Shown: one piece after another, positions 8,775-17,173 of the stretch
How the letters are laid out: each line of letters opens with the position of its first letter
How positions within the stretch are numbered: position 1 is the first letter of the stretch
Origin: Streptomyces sp. ISL-87
Lineage (GTDB): Bacteria; Actinomycetota; Actinomycetes; Streptomycetales; Streptomycetaceae
Direction: 5' to 3'
Assembly (NCBI RefSeq): GCF_018614095.1
Contig: NZ_JAGGOY010000061.1
Span: forward strand, 137,804-201,803
Length of the DNA stretch: 64,000 nt
Translations under genes and position numbers: made by a program
The notes under the pieces: generated by a model
The model's database searches: none
What the model was told of the DNA's origin: nothing
What the model saw: only the letters and a program-made list of their open reading frames with translations

Positions 8775-9707
8775 CTAGAAATCGCCGTAGTTGACCTGCC
8801 AGGTGGGCAGGCCCATCCGGCGCCAGACCGCGACCACCCGGTCCCGGTCGTCCAGCGACACCCGCACCGCGTACCGGTGGCGTACGTGGGCGTCGAACAG
8901 CTCGGCCTTCACGACGTCGTCGCGGCGCGTGTCGCCGAGCGGGCGCATCCACAGCTCGTCGTACGGCACCTTGTGCCGGGCCAGCCATGCCTCCGTCTGC
9001 GGCCGGTGCTCCTCGCCGCGCCCGGACAGCAGCACGATCGTGTCGCCGTCGGCGCGCCGGAAGGCGTCCAGCGCGTACCGCACCGGCTCGTTCAGCGCGT
9101 CGATCTCGCAGCGCGAGAAGTCGTAGGGGCTGCGGTCGCCGGTCAGCGCGAGTGTCCCGTCGATGTCGCACATCACCGCGGAGGGCAGCGCCGGGTCGGC
9201 CACGTACGGTTCGGCGGCCGGCTGGTCGTTCAGCCACTCCGCGGTGAGCCGCCAGCCGCCCTTCTTGGCGTTCCGGTGCTTCTCGGACAGTATCCGGATG
9301 ATCTCCTCGCCGACCGGCCGCTCGCGCGCCGCGTCCCGGCGCAGGCACTCCTCCACCGGCACGTCGGTGAAGTCGTGCACGACGAAGGTGGCCAGCCCCG
9401 CGACCGCGGCCTTGAGCCGCTTGGGGATGTGGGACGTCAGGTGCGTGTTGTCCACGACCACGTCGAAGCCGCCCTCGACGGCCGCCCGCACCGCGGCGTC
9501 CTGGATGGCCAGGACGGTCTGCTCGTGCTTGTACGACCGGCGCCGCTCGGGGTCGGGTACGTCGAGCATGGCCCGCAGGTCGTCCAGGTTGACGCGGCGC
9601 ATCCGGCCCGCGGCCTCGGCCTGCAGGGCGCGCGCGGCGGTCGTCTTCCCCGAGGCGGGCAACCCCGTCATGACATGGACGACGGGGCGTACGGGGTGTT
9701 CGGACAC
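8775..9707 (-). CDS. T4-type polynucleotide 5'-kinase/3'-phosphatase
   Basis: 310 residues with two domains. The N-terminal P-loop kinase carries GLPASGKTT (residues 15-23) and the acceptor-binding segment around VNLDDLRAML. The C-terminal HAD-type phosphatase starts with CDIDGTLALTG (catalytic aspartates near 181 and 183) and has the LLSGRGEE and SLDDRDRVVAVWR motifs. This is the T4 Pnkp architecture: it removes 2',3'-cyclic phosphate/3'-phosphate ends and phosphorylates 5'-OH ends so a ligase can seal them. The GTG start sits 3 bp after the ligase stop with GAGGAG inside the ligase end, showing translational coupling. Confidence 0.92.
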   Translation of the reverse strand: MSEHPVRPVVHVMTGLPASGKTTAARALQAEAAGRMRRVNLDDLRAMLDVPDPERRRSYKHEQTVLAIQDAAVRAAVEGGFDVVVDNTHLTSHIPKRLKAAVAGLATFVVHDFTDVPVEECLRRDAARERPVGEEIIRILSEKHRNAKKGGWRLTAEWLNDQPAAEPYVADPALPSAVMCDIDGTLALTGDRSPYDFSRCEIDALNEPVRYALDAFRRADGDTIVLLSGRGEEHRPQTEAWLARHKVPYDELWMRPLGDTRRDDVVKAELFDAHVRHRYAVRVSLDDRDRVVAVWRRMGLPTWQVNYGDF

Positions 9708-9710
9708 TGG

Positions 9711-10919
9711 TCAGTTCTCCTCATCGGTCGTGAAGGGGTCGGCCGTCTCCGGCCGGACGTGCCGCCATACGACGAGGTCGGTGGACCGGTCGTCCAGGCG
9801 CAGGAACATCGCGGCACGAATCCACCGGTCGGGCAGGGCCTTGGCGGCGCGTGCGAACGCGCCCCGGTCGCCGGTCAGGTGCGCCAGCCCCTGGAAGGCC
9901 TCGTCGATGGCGCGCTCCAGCCGCGTGGCCTCGTCCTCAAGCCGGGCGATGACCTCGCGCACCCAGGTGTCGAACTCGTCGGGCACCTGTTCCAGCAGCG
10001 CGTCGAGCGGCTTGCCGCCCGAGGCCTCGATGTCCGCCACGGTGCAGTTCAGGCCCTGGGCCAGCTGCTTGGCGGGCAGGCCGGCGAAGCGCTGGATGCC
10101 GTGGCCCCGCCAGATGTCCCGCTCGGTGACGCCGGTGAGCACCTTGTGGAGCCGTACGTACTCGGAGATCTTGGCCTTCGCGCGGACCCCGGAGGCGAAG
10201 CGCAGCACGAAGCCCTCGGCGTCGGTGCCGGTGGCGGTCCCGCCGCCGGGCAGCGTGTTGGACTCGGTGAGCGCGATCAGCTCGGCGAGCGGCATGGCGG
10301 GCCACACCGTGACGACGGAGCCGATGCCCTGCCAGTGCGCGGCGGCCCCGGCGAGCGGGACCTCGGCGCCGTCCCGGCCGAACGCGGCCAGGAGGACCAG
10401 GTCCCGGCGGTCGCCGTAGTCGACGACGATACGGTTCTGCGGGTACAGGATCTCGGCGAGGTAGGTCACGCCCGGGACCAGGCCCGAGGTGTCCTTGCCG
10501 TCGAGGCGGCGCTGCGCCCAGGTCGCCTGCTCACTGATGAAGGAACCCTTGGACGCGACCCGCCACCGGCCCGCGTAGTGGAAGACCACCGCGAGGCTGC
10601 CGTCGACCTTGTCGTACACCTCGAACGGCTCGTCCGGCAGGGCGGGCGCGTACGGCTGACCGGACTCGTGCTCGCCGACGTTGAAGAACTTCGGCAGCGG
10701 CAGTGCGACGACGGCGCCGGTGGTGTCGTCGGCGACGAGCCCCCGGCAGCGTGTGGTGACCTGGTTCCAGACCCGCTCGTACTGGGCCGTCCGCGTGTAC
10801 GTGTAGATGGACAGCGGCAGTTCGGGGTGCTGTTTGCGGGTCACGTGCCCGGCGTCGATGGCCGCGGCCAGCTCCTGCGGCGGCAGCAGGTCATGCAGAG
10901 TCAGGTGGGCCTGGCTCAT
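9711..10919 (-). CDS. T4 Rnl1-like RNA ligase
   Basis: 402-residue ATP-dependent RNA ligase. The nucleotidyltransferase motifs are complete: motif I KVDGSL with the adenylated lysine K104, motif III around TYLAEILYP, motif IV AEGFVLR and motif V RAKAKISEYVRLHK. A C-terminal helical domain of about 150 residues follows, as in Rnl1. It should seal 5'-phosphate and 3'-OH RNA ends healed by the downstream kinase/phosphatase. GGGAGG lies 5 nt before the ATG. The first gene of a three-gene operon; its promoter should lie between 10920 and 11012. Confidence 0.93.
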   Translation of the reverse strand: MSQAHLTLHDLLPPQELAAAIDAGHVTRKQHPELPLSIYTYTRTAQYERVWNQVTTRCRGLVADDTTGAVVALPLPKFFNVGEHESGQPYAPALPDEPFEVYDKVDGSLAVVFHYAGRWRVASKGSFISEQATWAQRRLDGKDTSGLVPGVTYLAEILYPQNRIVVDYGDRRDLVLLAAFGRDGAEVPLAGAAAHWQGIGSVVTVWPAMPLAELIALTESNTLPGGGTATGTDAEGFVLRFASGVRAKAKISEYVRLHKVLTGVTERDIWRGHGIQRFAGLPAKQLAQGLNCTVADIEASGGKPLDALLEQVPDEFDTWVREVIARLEDEATRLERAIDEAFQGLAHLTGDRGAFARAAKALPDRWIRAAMFLRLDDRSTDLVVWRHVRPETADPFTTDEEN

Positions 10920-11012
10920 GGGTTCCTCCCGGATTGAGATGGTCCATTCTCACGTGCGGGAGGGACGGTCCGATAGTCAATTATGGCTGGTCCGGGGCGG
11001 GCAGCGGACCGT

Positions 11013-11696
11013 TCAGGGGCGCGGGCGGGCCTCGCCCAGCCGGTTGATGTCCTGGGGCCGGATGATGCGGGTGGAGGTGCCGGCGCCGGGTGTGGCCACC
11101 GCGATCATGGCGCGGCCGAGGGCCTCGGTGGTGGTGATCAGGTTCGGCGCGATACGGCGCAGCAGCGGGAAGAGCGGCGCGGTCACCGCGTAGAGGGTGC
11201 GGTAGAGCCGGGTCTTGGAGGGCATGCCGCGCACGGGCTGCACGATGCCGGGCCGGAACATGTAGGCCTGGAAGGGGAGCTTCAGCAGGTCGTTCTCGGT
11301 CTTGCCCTTGACCCGGGCCCACATGGACCGGCCCTGTTCGGTGCTGTCCGTGCCCTCGCCGGAGACGTAGACGAAGGTCAGTGCGGGGTTGGCGGCGGCG
11401 AGGGGGCGGGCGACCGCGAGCGTCAGGTCGTGGGTGACGCGGCGGTAGGCCTCCTCCTTCATCCCGACCGAGGAGACTCCGAGACAGAAGAAGCAGGCGT
11501 CGTAGCCGGGCAGTTCGGCCGACAGGGCGGACAGGTCGGAGGGGGCGTCCTGGACGAGCTCGTGCAGTTTGGGGTGGGAGACGCCCAGCGGGGTACGCCC
11601 GATCGCCAGGACGCGTTCGACGGAGTCGTCCCGCAGGCACTCCCGCAGGACGCCCCGCCCGATCATTCCGGTTCCGCCGAAGAGGATGACGTTCAC
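11013..11696 (-). CDS. NAD(P)-binding Rossmann-fold oxidoreductase (atypical SDR)
   Basis: 227 residues. The N-terminal glycine motif FGGTGMIGRGV binds the dinucleotide, followed by the FVYVSGEGTDS strand that holds the pseudo-active serine. The usual YxxxK dyad is replaced by segments such as WARVKGKTEN, as in HTATIP2/YbjT-like atypical SDRs. These often act as redox sensors or epimerase-like proteins rather than classical dehydrogenases. It follows a VOC gene by 9 bp on the same strand, implying a two-gene transcript. Substrate unknown. Confidence 0.85.
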   Translation of the reverse strand: MNVILFGGTGMIGRGVLRECLRDDSVERVLAIGRTPLGVSHPKLHELVQDAPSDLSALSAELPGYDACFFCLGVSSVGMKEEAYRRVTHDLTLAVARPLAAANPALTFVYVSGEGTDSTEQGRSMWARVKGKTENDLLKLPFQAYMFRPGIVQPVRGMPSKTRLYRTLYAVTAPLFPLLRRIAPNLITTTEALGRAMIAVATPGAGTSTRIIRPQDINRLGEARPRP

Positions 11697-11705
11697 GTGC
11701 GCAGC

Positions 11706-12140
11706 CTAGTGCGAGACGCAGAGTTCGTTGCCTTCCGGATCCGCGAGTGTCGTCCAGCTGCTGGGGCCCTGGCGGCCGTCGTGGAGGTGCTTGGCGCCCT
11801 TGGCGATCAGGCGCTCGACCACGGCCTTCGGGTCGTCGGAGCCGGTACGGACGTCGAGGTGCACGCGGTTCTTGACCGTCTTGGGCTCCGGCACGCGCTG
11901 GAAGAGGACGCGGGGCGCGCGTTCGAGGCCTTCCGGATGGCGGATCCCGGCGCCGGCCTTCCAGACGAGGGTGCCGCGGTGTGTGGTGGTGTCGTCCTCA
12001 GTCGCATGGCCCGCCGCGATCACGCTTCGGATGAATCCCTCGTCGCTCGCCTCCACTTCCCAGCCGAGGGCGTCGGCCCACCAGTCCGCGAGGGAGTGCG
12101 GGTCGGCCGAATCGATGGTCACCTGGAACGTGTATGCCAT
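11706..12140 (-). CDS. VOC/glyoxalase-like domain protein
   Basis: 144 residues forming a paired beta-alpha-beta-beta-beta fold of the vicinal-oxygen-chelate superfamily. It opens with FQVTIDSADPHSLADWWADALGWEV and closes with TTLADPEGNELCVSH. The family includes glyoxalases, bleomycin-binding proteins and dioxygenases. The spacing of candidate ligands suggests a glyoxalase-like binding protein, but no specific reaction can be assigned. Probably co-transcribed with the oxidoreductase downstream. Confidence 0.85.
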   Translation of the reverse strand: MAYTFQVTIDSADPHSLADWWADALGWEVEASDEGFIRSVIAAGHATEDDTTTHRGTLVWKAGAGIRHPEGLERAPRVLFQRVPEPKTVKNRVHLDVRTGSDDPKAVVERLIAKGAKHLHDGRQGPSSWTTLADPEGNELCVSH

Positions 12141-12197
12141 GACGGGACCCTACTGAGGAGTCCCGGGGGCCGCCACGCGGAGGAGGGAACCGGCTCC

Positions 12198-12938
12198 ATG
12201 ACTTCCACGGCCCGGAGCGGCGTACTGCGGCGGCTGGCCGCGCGGCTGTTCCCGCCGGGGCCGCGGGACGGGGAGGGCGGCCCGCACGGGGTGCTGCCGC
12301 CGCTGCTGATCGTGCTCACCTTTGTGAGCGGACTGGTCGATGCCGTGAGCTATCTCGGGCTCGACCATGTCTTCGTCGCGAACATGACCGGCAATGTGGT
12401 GTTCCTCGGCTTCGCGCTCGCCGGGGATCGCGAACTGTCCGGTGCGGCGTCGGTGTTGGCACTGGCCGCCTTCCTGGCGGGGGCCATGGCCGCCGGGCGG
12501 CTGCGCCGGGGGCGGGAGGCCGCCCTGATGTTCGGCCCGCTGGTGGCGACGCAGGCCGTGCTGGTGGGGGGTGCGCTCGCCGCGACCGCGGGCGGTGGCG
12601 GGCAGTTGGCCGTCGTCGGCCTCCTCGCACTCGGCATGGGCCTGCAGAACGCGGTCGTCCACCGGCTGGCCGTCCCCGACCTGACGACCACCGTGGTCAC
12701 CCGGACGCTGACGGGCCTGGCCGCCGATCCGTGGGGACCGGCCGCGGTGCGCCGGCTGGTCTCGGTGGTGGCGCTGCTCTGCGGGGCGCTGGCCGGCGGT
12801 CTGCTGACCTTGCGGCACGGGTCCCGATGGGCGCTGCTGGCGGCGGTGGTGCTGCTGGTCTGGGTCGCGGTGACGGGGGTACGGTCGGCCGGCGAACGGC
12901 GCGGGGCCGCCGAGGGCGGAGACGGGGACGGTCGTTAG
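12198..12938 (+). CDS. DUF1275 (YoaK-type) membrane protein
   Basis: 246-residue integral membrane protein. The DUF1275 hallmark follows a short cytoplasmic N terminus: SGLVDAVSYLGLDHVFVANMTGNVVFLG, then GLQNAVVHRLAVPDLTTTVVTRTLTGLA. About six helices are visible. The frame is open for over a kilobase upstream, but that is antisense to the VOC and SDR genes. The start is fixed at 12198 by AGGAGGG at 12181-12187. Function unknown for the family. Confidence 0.9.
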   Translation: MTSTARSGVLRRLAARLFPPGPRDGEGGPHGVLPPLLIVLTFVSGLVDAVSYLGLDHVFVANMTGNVVFLGFALAGDRELSGAASVLALAAFLAGAMAAGRLRRGREAALMFGPLVATQAVLVGGALAATAGGGGQLAVVGLLALGMGLQNAVVHRLAVPDLTTTVVTRTLTGLAADPWGPAAVRRLVSVVALLCGALAGGLLTLRHGSRWALLAAVVLLVWVAVTGVRSAGERRGAAEGGDGDGR

Positions 12939-12986
12939 GGCGTCAGAGGCGGGGCCGGGGACGGGATGGTCGTTGGGCGTCAGGCG

Positions 12987-13275
12987 TCAGGCGTCGTGGC
13001 GACGGTCCTGTACGAGCTGTCCCAGGAACGCGACGAACGTCAGCAGCCACGCGGCGACGGCGATCCAGAGCAGCACCTCGCCCAGGGGCCGCAGCTGGCC
13101 CACGCCGGTCGGCCCGGCCGCGGCGAGGCAGGCTGTGGCGGTCATCCCGAGCGGGAAGACGGTCGCCCAGCGCCGGATGTCGTAGCGCGGGCGGAACCGG
13201 CCCAGCTCGGCGGCGAGGAGGACGAGGTACCAGGCGAGGGACAGGCCGAGGGGCCCGCCAGCGCGGTGCGCCATT
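12987..13275 (-). pseudogene. C-terminal relic of a TDT/SLAC1-family transporter
   Basis: The last 95 codons encode two or three helices resembling the end of tellurite-resistance/dicarboxylate (TDT, SLAC1) transporters, with the characteristic AAELGRFRPRYDIRRWATVFPLGMTA. Family proteins have ten helices and about 330 residues; everything upstream is missing. The open frame continues to 13430 but only over arginine/proline-rich sequence with no similarity visible. Interpreted as a truncated remnant. Confidence 0.65.
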
Positions 13276-13336
13276 GGGGCCAGGGCCGGCCCCCCGCGTG
13301 CCCCCCGCGATCGGCCTCGGTTCAGAGGACCTCGGT

Positions 13337-13963
13337 TCAGAGGACGCCGCGTGGCCGGAACTGGACGCTGATCCGGGGGCCGACGGCCCGCGCCGATTTG
13401 GGGATCGCGTGCTCCATGGTGCGCTGGCACGAGCCGCCCATCACGACGAGGTCGCCGTGCCCGAGGGGCAGCCGCAGCAGGGTCGCGCCGCCGTCGCGAG
13501 GGCGGAGTACGAGATCGCGCGGATCGCCGACGGAGACGATGGCGACCATGGTGTCCTCGGTGGCGGAGCGTCCGTGGCGGTCGCCGTGCCAGGCGACGCT
13601 GTCGCGGCCGTCACGGTAGAGGCAGAGCCCGGCGGTGGTGAACGGTTCACCGAGCTCGGCGGCGTAGTGCCCGGTCAGCGTCTCGCGGGCCTCGGTGAGC
13701 ACCGGGTGCGGCAGGACCTCGCCCTCCCCGTAGAAGGCGAGCAGCCGGGGCACGTCCACCTCGCGCTCGTACATCTGCCGCCGCTCGGCCCGCCACGGGA
13801 CCTGGCGGGCGAGGTGTTCGAACAGCGCGTCGGCTCCGGTCAGCCATCCGGGCAGGCAGTCCACCCAGGCGCCGGCTCCGAGCTCGGTGCGGCGCACACC
13901 CGTGAGCGGGCCGAGCCGGATCTCGTCGGTCTGGTCGAAGAGCGAGCCCTGGAGTGCGTGCAT
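13337..13963 (-). CDS. alkB: AlkB-type alpha-ketoglutarate-dependent dioxygenase
   Basis: 208 residues from ATG 13963 (a further in-frame ATG lies at 13993). The Fe(II) ligands are the H and D of AWHGDRHGR (about 126 and 128) and the H of MEHAIPK (about 185). The 2-oxoglutarate arginine is in the closing PRISVQFRPRG. AlkB enzymes reverse N-alkyl lesions in DNA or RNA by oxidative demethylation. The length matches the bacterial AlkB group. It lies beside the metabolic regulator gene on the same strand but is probably separately transcribed. No ada or alkA gene is present in the window. Confidence 0.9.
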   Translation of the reverse strand: MHALQGSLFDQTDEIRLGPLTGVRRTELGAGAWVDCLPGWLTGADALFEHLARQVPWRAERRQMYEREVDVPRLLAFYGEGEVLPHPVLTEARETLTGHYAAELGEPFTTAGLCLYRDGRDSVAWHGDRHGRSATEDTMVAIVSVGDPRDLVLRPRDGGATLLRLPLGHGDLVVMGGSCQRTMEHAIPKSARAVGPRISVQFRPRGVL

Positions 13964-14002
13964 GACGCCCAGCGTACCGCGCGATACGAACACCTGCTCG
14001 AT

Positions 14003-15409
14003 TTACTCGGCGACCTGGTACGGGACGAAGGTGCTGGTGTTCTCGTCGACGGCCAGCGGCCGCCCGAGCGGCGGTACGGCCCGCTGCGGGCACTCCAGGC
14101 GTTCGCAGATGCGGCACCCCATACCGATCGGGGTGGCCGCCCCGGCGTTGCCGAGGTCGAGGCCGTCGGAGTAGACGAGCCGTGCGGCGTGCCGGATCTC
14201 GCAGCCCAGCCCGATGGCGAAGGTCTTGCCCGGCTCGCCCCAGCCGCCGCGGTGGCGGGTGACGGCGCGGGCGGTCCACAGGTGGCGCTGCCCGTCGGGC
14301 ATGGCGGCGACCTGGACGTGGATCCGGCCGGGCGCGGCGAAGGCCTCGTACACGTTCCACAGCGGGCAGGTGCCGCCCGCGCGGGAGAAGTGGAACCCGG
14401 TCGCGGACTGCCGCTTCGACATGTTCCCGGCCCGGTCGACCCGGACGAAGGAGAAGGGGACCCCGCGCAACCGTGGCCGCTGGAGGGTGCTCAGGCGGTG
14501 GCAGACCGTCTCGTGGCCGAGCCCGAAGCGGTCGGTGAGCCGCTCGATGTCATACCGGAACTCCTCGGCGGCCGCGTGGAAGGCGCGGTACGGGAGGATG
14601 AGCGCGGCGGCGAAGTAGTTGGCGATGCCGATCCGGGCCAGCGCGTGCGCGGTGGACCCGGCCGGGAAGTCCTGCGACGCCAGCCGGTCCAGCTCGTCGG
14701 CGTACTCCAGCAGAGCCAGCTGGGTGGCCATGCGGAACGCCTGCTGGCCCGGCCGGAGGCGGGCGGAAAGACGCAGCAGGCGGCCGGCCTCGTCGTAGTG
14801 GTGAAGCCGTGCCGAGTCGGCGGCGGAGGCCACCCGTACCCCGTGGTGCTCGGAGAGCCGCGCGGACAGGGCGCGTACGACGTCTCCGGGGCGGATACGG
14901 ATCACGCGGGCCAGTTCCTCCGCGGCGAGGTCGGTGTCGTGGAGGTAGTTCTGGCGCCGGTAGAAGAACTCCCGGATCTCCTCGTGCGGGGAGCGCGGCA
15001 TGCCGGTGTCGCCGGCCCCGTCCCGGCCGTCGGCGGTGTCGGTGAGGCGCTCGGCCAGCAGTTGGCTGCGCCGTCCGAGGTCCAGCAGGACCTGGGCGAC
15101 GGCCGGCATCCGCGAGGCGAGTTCCGCCAGGTCGGCGGCGGACACCCGGGCCTCGGCGACCTCCCCCGCGAGGGCCTCCCGCAGATCGGCGACCAGCCGG
15201 CCGGTGTCCCGCTCGGAGAAGAAACCGGGGTCCACGCCGAAGGCCTCGGTCAGCCGCAGCAGGACGGGCACGGTCAGCGGGCGGGAATCGTGCTCCATCT
15301 GGTTGAGGTAGCTGGGCGAAATGGCGAGTACCCGGGCCAGCTCGGCCTGGTTCATCCGCCGCTCCTCGCGCAGCCGCCGCAGCCGCGCTCCCGCATAGGT
15401 CTTGCTCAC
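14003..15409 (-). CDS. RamB/ScfR-type XRE regulator of acetate/short-chain fatty acid metabolism
   Basis: 468 residues. An N-terminal XRE helix-turn-helix (about residues 5-60, with MNQAELARVLAISPSYLNQME) is followed by an IrrE-like/ImmA-type region and a C-terminal domain with the conserved cysteine cluster CRICERLECPQR. The architecture matches RamB of Corynebacterium and ScfR-type regulators, which control glyoxylate-cycle genes. It is divergent from aceA, which makes that gene the obvious target. The GTG start at 15409 is preferred: AGAGGGGG precedes it and the HTH begins properly; a longer open frame upstream runs across the intergenic operators. Confidence 0.9.
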   Translation of the reverse strand: MSKTYAGARLRRLREERRMNQAELARVLAISPSYLNQMEHDSRPLTVPVLLRLTEAFGVDPGFFSERDTGRLVADLREALAGEVAEARVSAADLAELASRMPAVAQVLLDLGRRSQLLAERLTDTADGRDGAGDTGMPRSPHEEIREFFYRRQNYLHDTDLAAEELARVIRIRPGDVVRALSARLSEHHGVRVASAADSARLHHYDEAGRLLRLSARLRPGQQAFRMATQLALLEYADELDRLASQDFPAGSTAHALARIGIANYFAAALILPYRAFHAAAEEFRYDIERLTDRFGLGHETVCHRLSTLQRPRLRGVPFSFVRVDRAGNMSKRQSATGFHFSRAGGTCPLWNVYEAFAAPGRIHVQVAAMPDGQRHLWTARAVTRHRGGWGEPGKTFAIGLGCEIRHAARLVYSDGLDLGNAGAATPIGMGCRICERLECPQRAVPPLGRPLAVDENTSTFVPYQVAE

Positions 15410-15469
15410 CGCGCCCCCTCTCCCCGTGTCCCGCACCAGCCTACGCGGGAAAGCCCGCCGAAAAACCTT

Positions 15470-15514
15470 CGCAGACTTGGCAATTGGCCGCGCAAAGATG
15501 CGCAGAACTTGGCA
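15470..15514. promoter_or_regulatory. Repeated element between ramB-like gene and aceA
   Basis: CGCAGACTTGGCA at 15470-15482 recurs as CGCAGAACTTGGCA at 15501-15514, a 31-bp period close to three helical turns. TTGGCA and TGCCAA variants recur closer to aceA. Direct repetition at about three turns suggests an operator for the flanking XRE regulator. The repeat is seen; the binding protein is inferred. Confidence 0.45.
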
Positions 15515-15723
15515 GGCGTCCCTGGTTGATGGCACTAGGTGTCATTGGCAGAGTCATCCCCGCGGCCCGCCGGATCTGGCAGCTCGGACAGCATTGCTCA
15601 GCTCGTTCCACAGGCGGGGACGGCGGGCCGCGATGCAACGCACGGCACACAGTGCCAATGCTTCGCACATGTGACGTGCCGGGCAAGCTCAAGCGACTCA
15701 TGGAGACAGTGACGGTGACGGTC

Positions 15724-17028
15724 ATGGCAGAGACGAACACGAGGACGGCGGCAGCCGCGGCCGCAGCCGCAGCGGTGCGTGCCGAGCGCTGGGCGACGGA
15801 CCCGCGGTGGTCGGGCATCGAGCGGACGTACAGCGCCGAGGACGTGGTGCGGCTCTCCGGCAGCGTCCGCGAGGAGCACACCCTGGCCCGGCGCGGTGCC
15901 GAACGCCTGTGGCGGCAGCTCCACGAGCGGGACTACGTCCACGCCCTCGGCGCGCTGACCGGCGGCCAGGCCGTCCAGCAGGTGCGGGCCGGGCTCCAGG
16001 CCATCTACCTCTCCGGCTGGCAGGTCGCCGCCGACGCCAACCAGGCGGGACACACCTACCCCGACCAGAGCCTCTACCCGGTCAACTCGGTGCCGCAGGT
16101 GGTCCGTCGGATCAACAACGCCCTGCTGCGCGCCGACCAGATCGCCACCGCGGAGGGCGGCGCCGACACGACCGACTGGCTCGCGCCGATCGTCGCCGAC
16201 GCGGAGGCCGGATTCGGTGGTCCGCTGAACGCGTTCGAGCTGACCAAGGCGATGATCGCGGCGGGCGCGGCCGGCATCCACTACGAGGACCAGCTGGCCT
16301 CCGAGAAGAAGTGCGGCCACCTCGGCGGCAAGGTCCTGGTCCCCACCTCCCAGCACATCCGCACCCTCAACGCGGCCCGCCTCGCCGCGGACATCGCCGA
16401 CACCCCGACCGTGATCATCGCCCGTACGGACGCCCTGGCCGCGAACCTGCTGACCAGCGATGTCGACGAGCGCGACGCGGAGTTCGCCACGGGCGAGCGC
16501 ACCGCCGAGGGCTTCTACCGGGTCCGGCCGGGCATGGGCCCGGTCATCGCCCGCGGCCTCGCCTACGCCCCGTACGCGGACCTGATCTGGGTGGAGACCG
16601 GCACCCCGGACCTCGCGCAGGCCCGCGAGTTCGCCGAGGCGATCCACGCGCGGTACCCGGGCAAGATGCTGGCCTACAACTGCTCGCCGTCCTTCAACTG
16701 GAAGGCGGCCCTGGACGACGACCAGATCGCCAAGTTCCAGCGGGAGTTGGGCGCGCTCGGCTACCGCTTCCAGTTCATCACCCTGGCCGGCTTCCACTCC
16801 CTCAACCACGGCATGTTCGACCTCGCCCGCGGCTACGCCGAGCACGGCATGACCGCTTACGTCGACCTCCAGGAGCGCGAATTCGCCGCGCAGGCCCACG
16901 GGTTCACCGCCGTCAAACACCAGCGTGAGGTCGGGACGGGGTACTTCGACCTGGTCTCCACCGCCGTCAACCCGGCCTCCTCCACGACCGCGCTCACCGG
17001 CTCCACCGAGGAGGAGCAGTTCCACTGA
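15724..17028 (+). CDS. aceA: Isocitrate lyase
   Basis: 434 residues. The class signature KKCGHLGGKVL holds the catalytic cysteine. Metal and substrate motifs are also present: PIVADAEAGFGG, HYEDQ, ARTDALAA and YNCSPSFNW. The enzyme splits isocitrate to glyoxylate and succinate, the first step of the glyoxylate shunt, needed on acetate or fatty acids. ATG 15724 starts MAETNTRT and an alanine run; ATG 15700 is an alternative. Malate synthase is not in the window. Divergent from its likely regulator. Confidence 0.96.
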   Translation: MAETNTRTAAAAAAAAAVRAERWATDPRWSGIERTYSAEDVVRLSGSVREEHTLARRGAERLWRQLHERDYVHALGALTGGQAVQQVRAGLQAIYLSGWQVAADANQAGHTYPDQSLYPVNSVPQVVRRINNALLRADQIATAEGGADTTDWLAPIVADAEAGFGGPLNAFELTKAMIAAGAAGIHYEDQLASEKKCGHLGGKVLVPTSQHIRTLNAARLAADIADTPTVIIARTDALAANLLTSDVDERDAEFATGERTAEGFYRVRPGMGPVIARGLAYAPYADLIWVETGTPDLAQAREFAEAIHARYPGKMLAYNCSPSFNWKAALDDDQIAKFQRELGALGYRFQFITLAGFHSLNHGMFDLARGYAEHGMTAYVDLQEREFAAQAHGFTAVKHQREVGTGYFDLVSTAVNPASSTTALTGSTEEEQFH

Positions 17029-17059
17029 GGACTGCGACGAACACATACGAACACATACG

Positions 17060-17081
17060 ACCAGGACTGAGGGGTCCTGGT
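17060..17081 (+). terminator. Hairpin downstream of aceA
   Basis: ACCAGGAC at 17060-17067 pairs perfectly with GTCCTGGT at 17074-17081 around a six-base loop. It stands 32 bp after the aceA stop, preceded by a duplicated ACGAACACAT. Probable intrinsic-type terminator without a long U tract, common in this GC range. Confidence 0.5.
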
Positions 17082-17173
17082 TCGCCGCCGGGGCTGAGGG
17101 TGTCCCGGCGGCGCGGTGAACGGCGGGGGTACGACGGGTGGTGCCGTCGCGCCCCCGCCGCGCGGCGGTGTCG

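Noticed and set aside
8499..10937. An 812-codon plus-strand frame opposite ligase and Pnkp genes
   Set aside because: Antisense artefact of third-position GC bias; lacks motifs.
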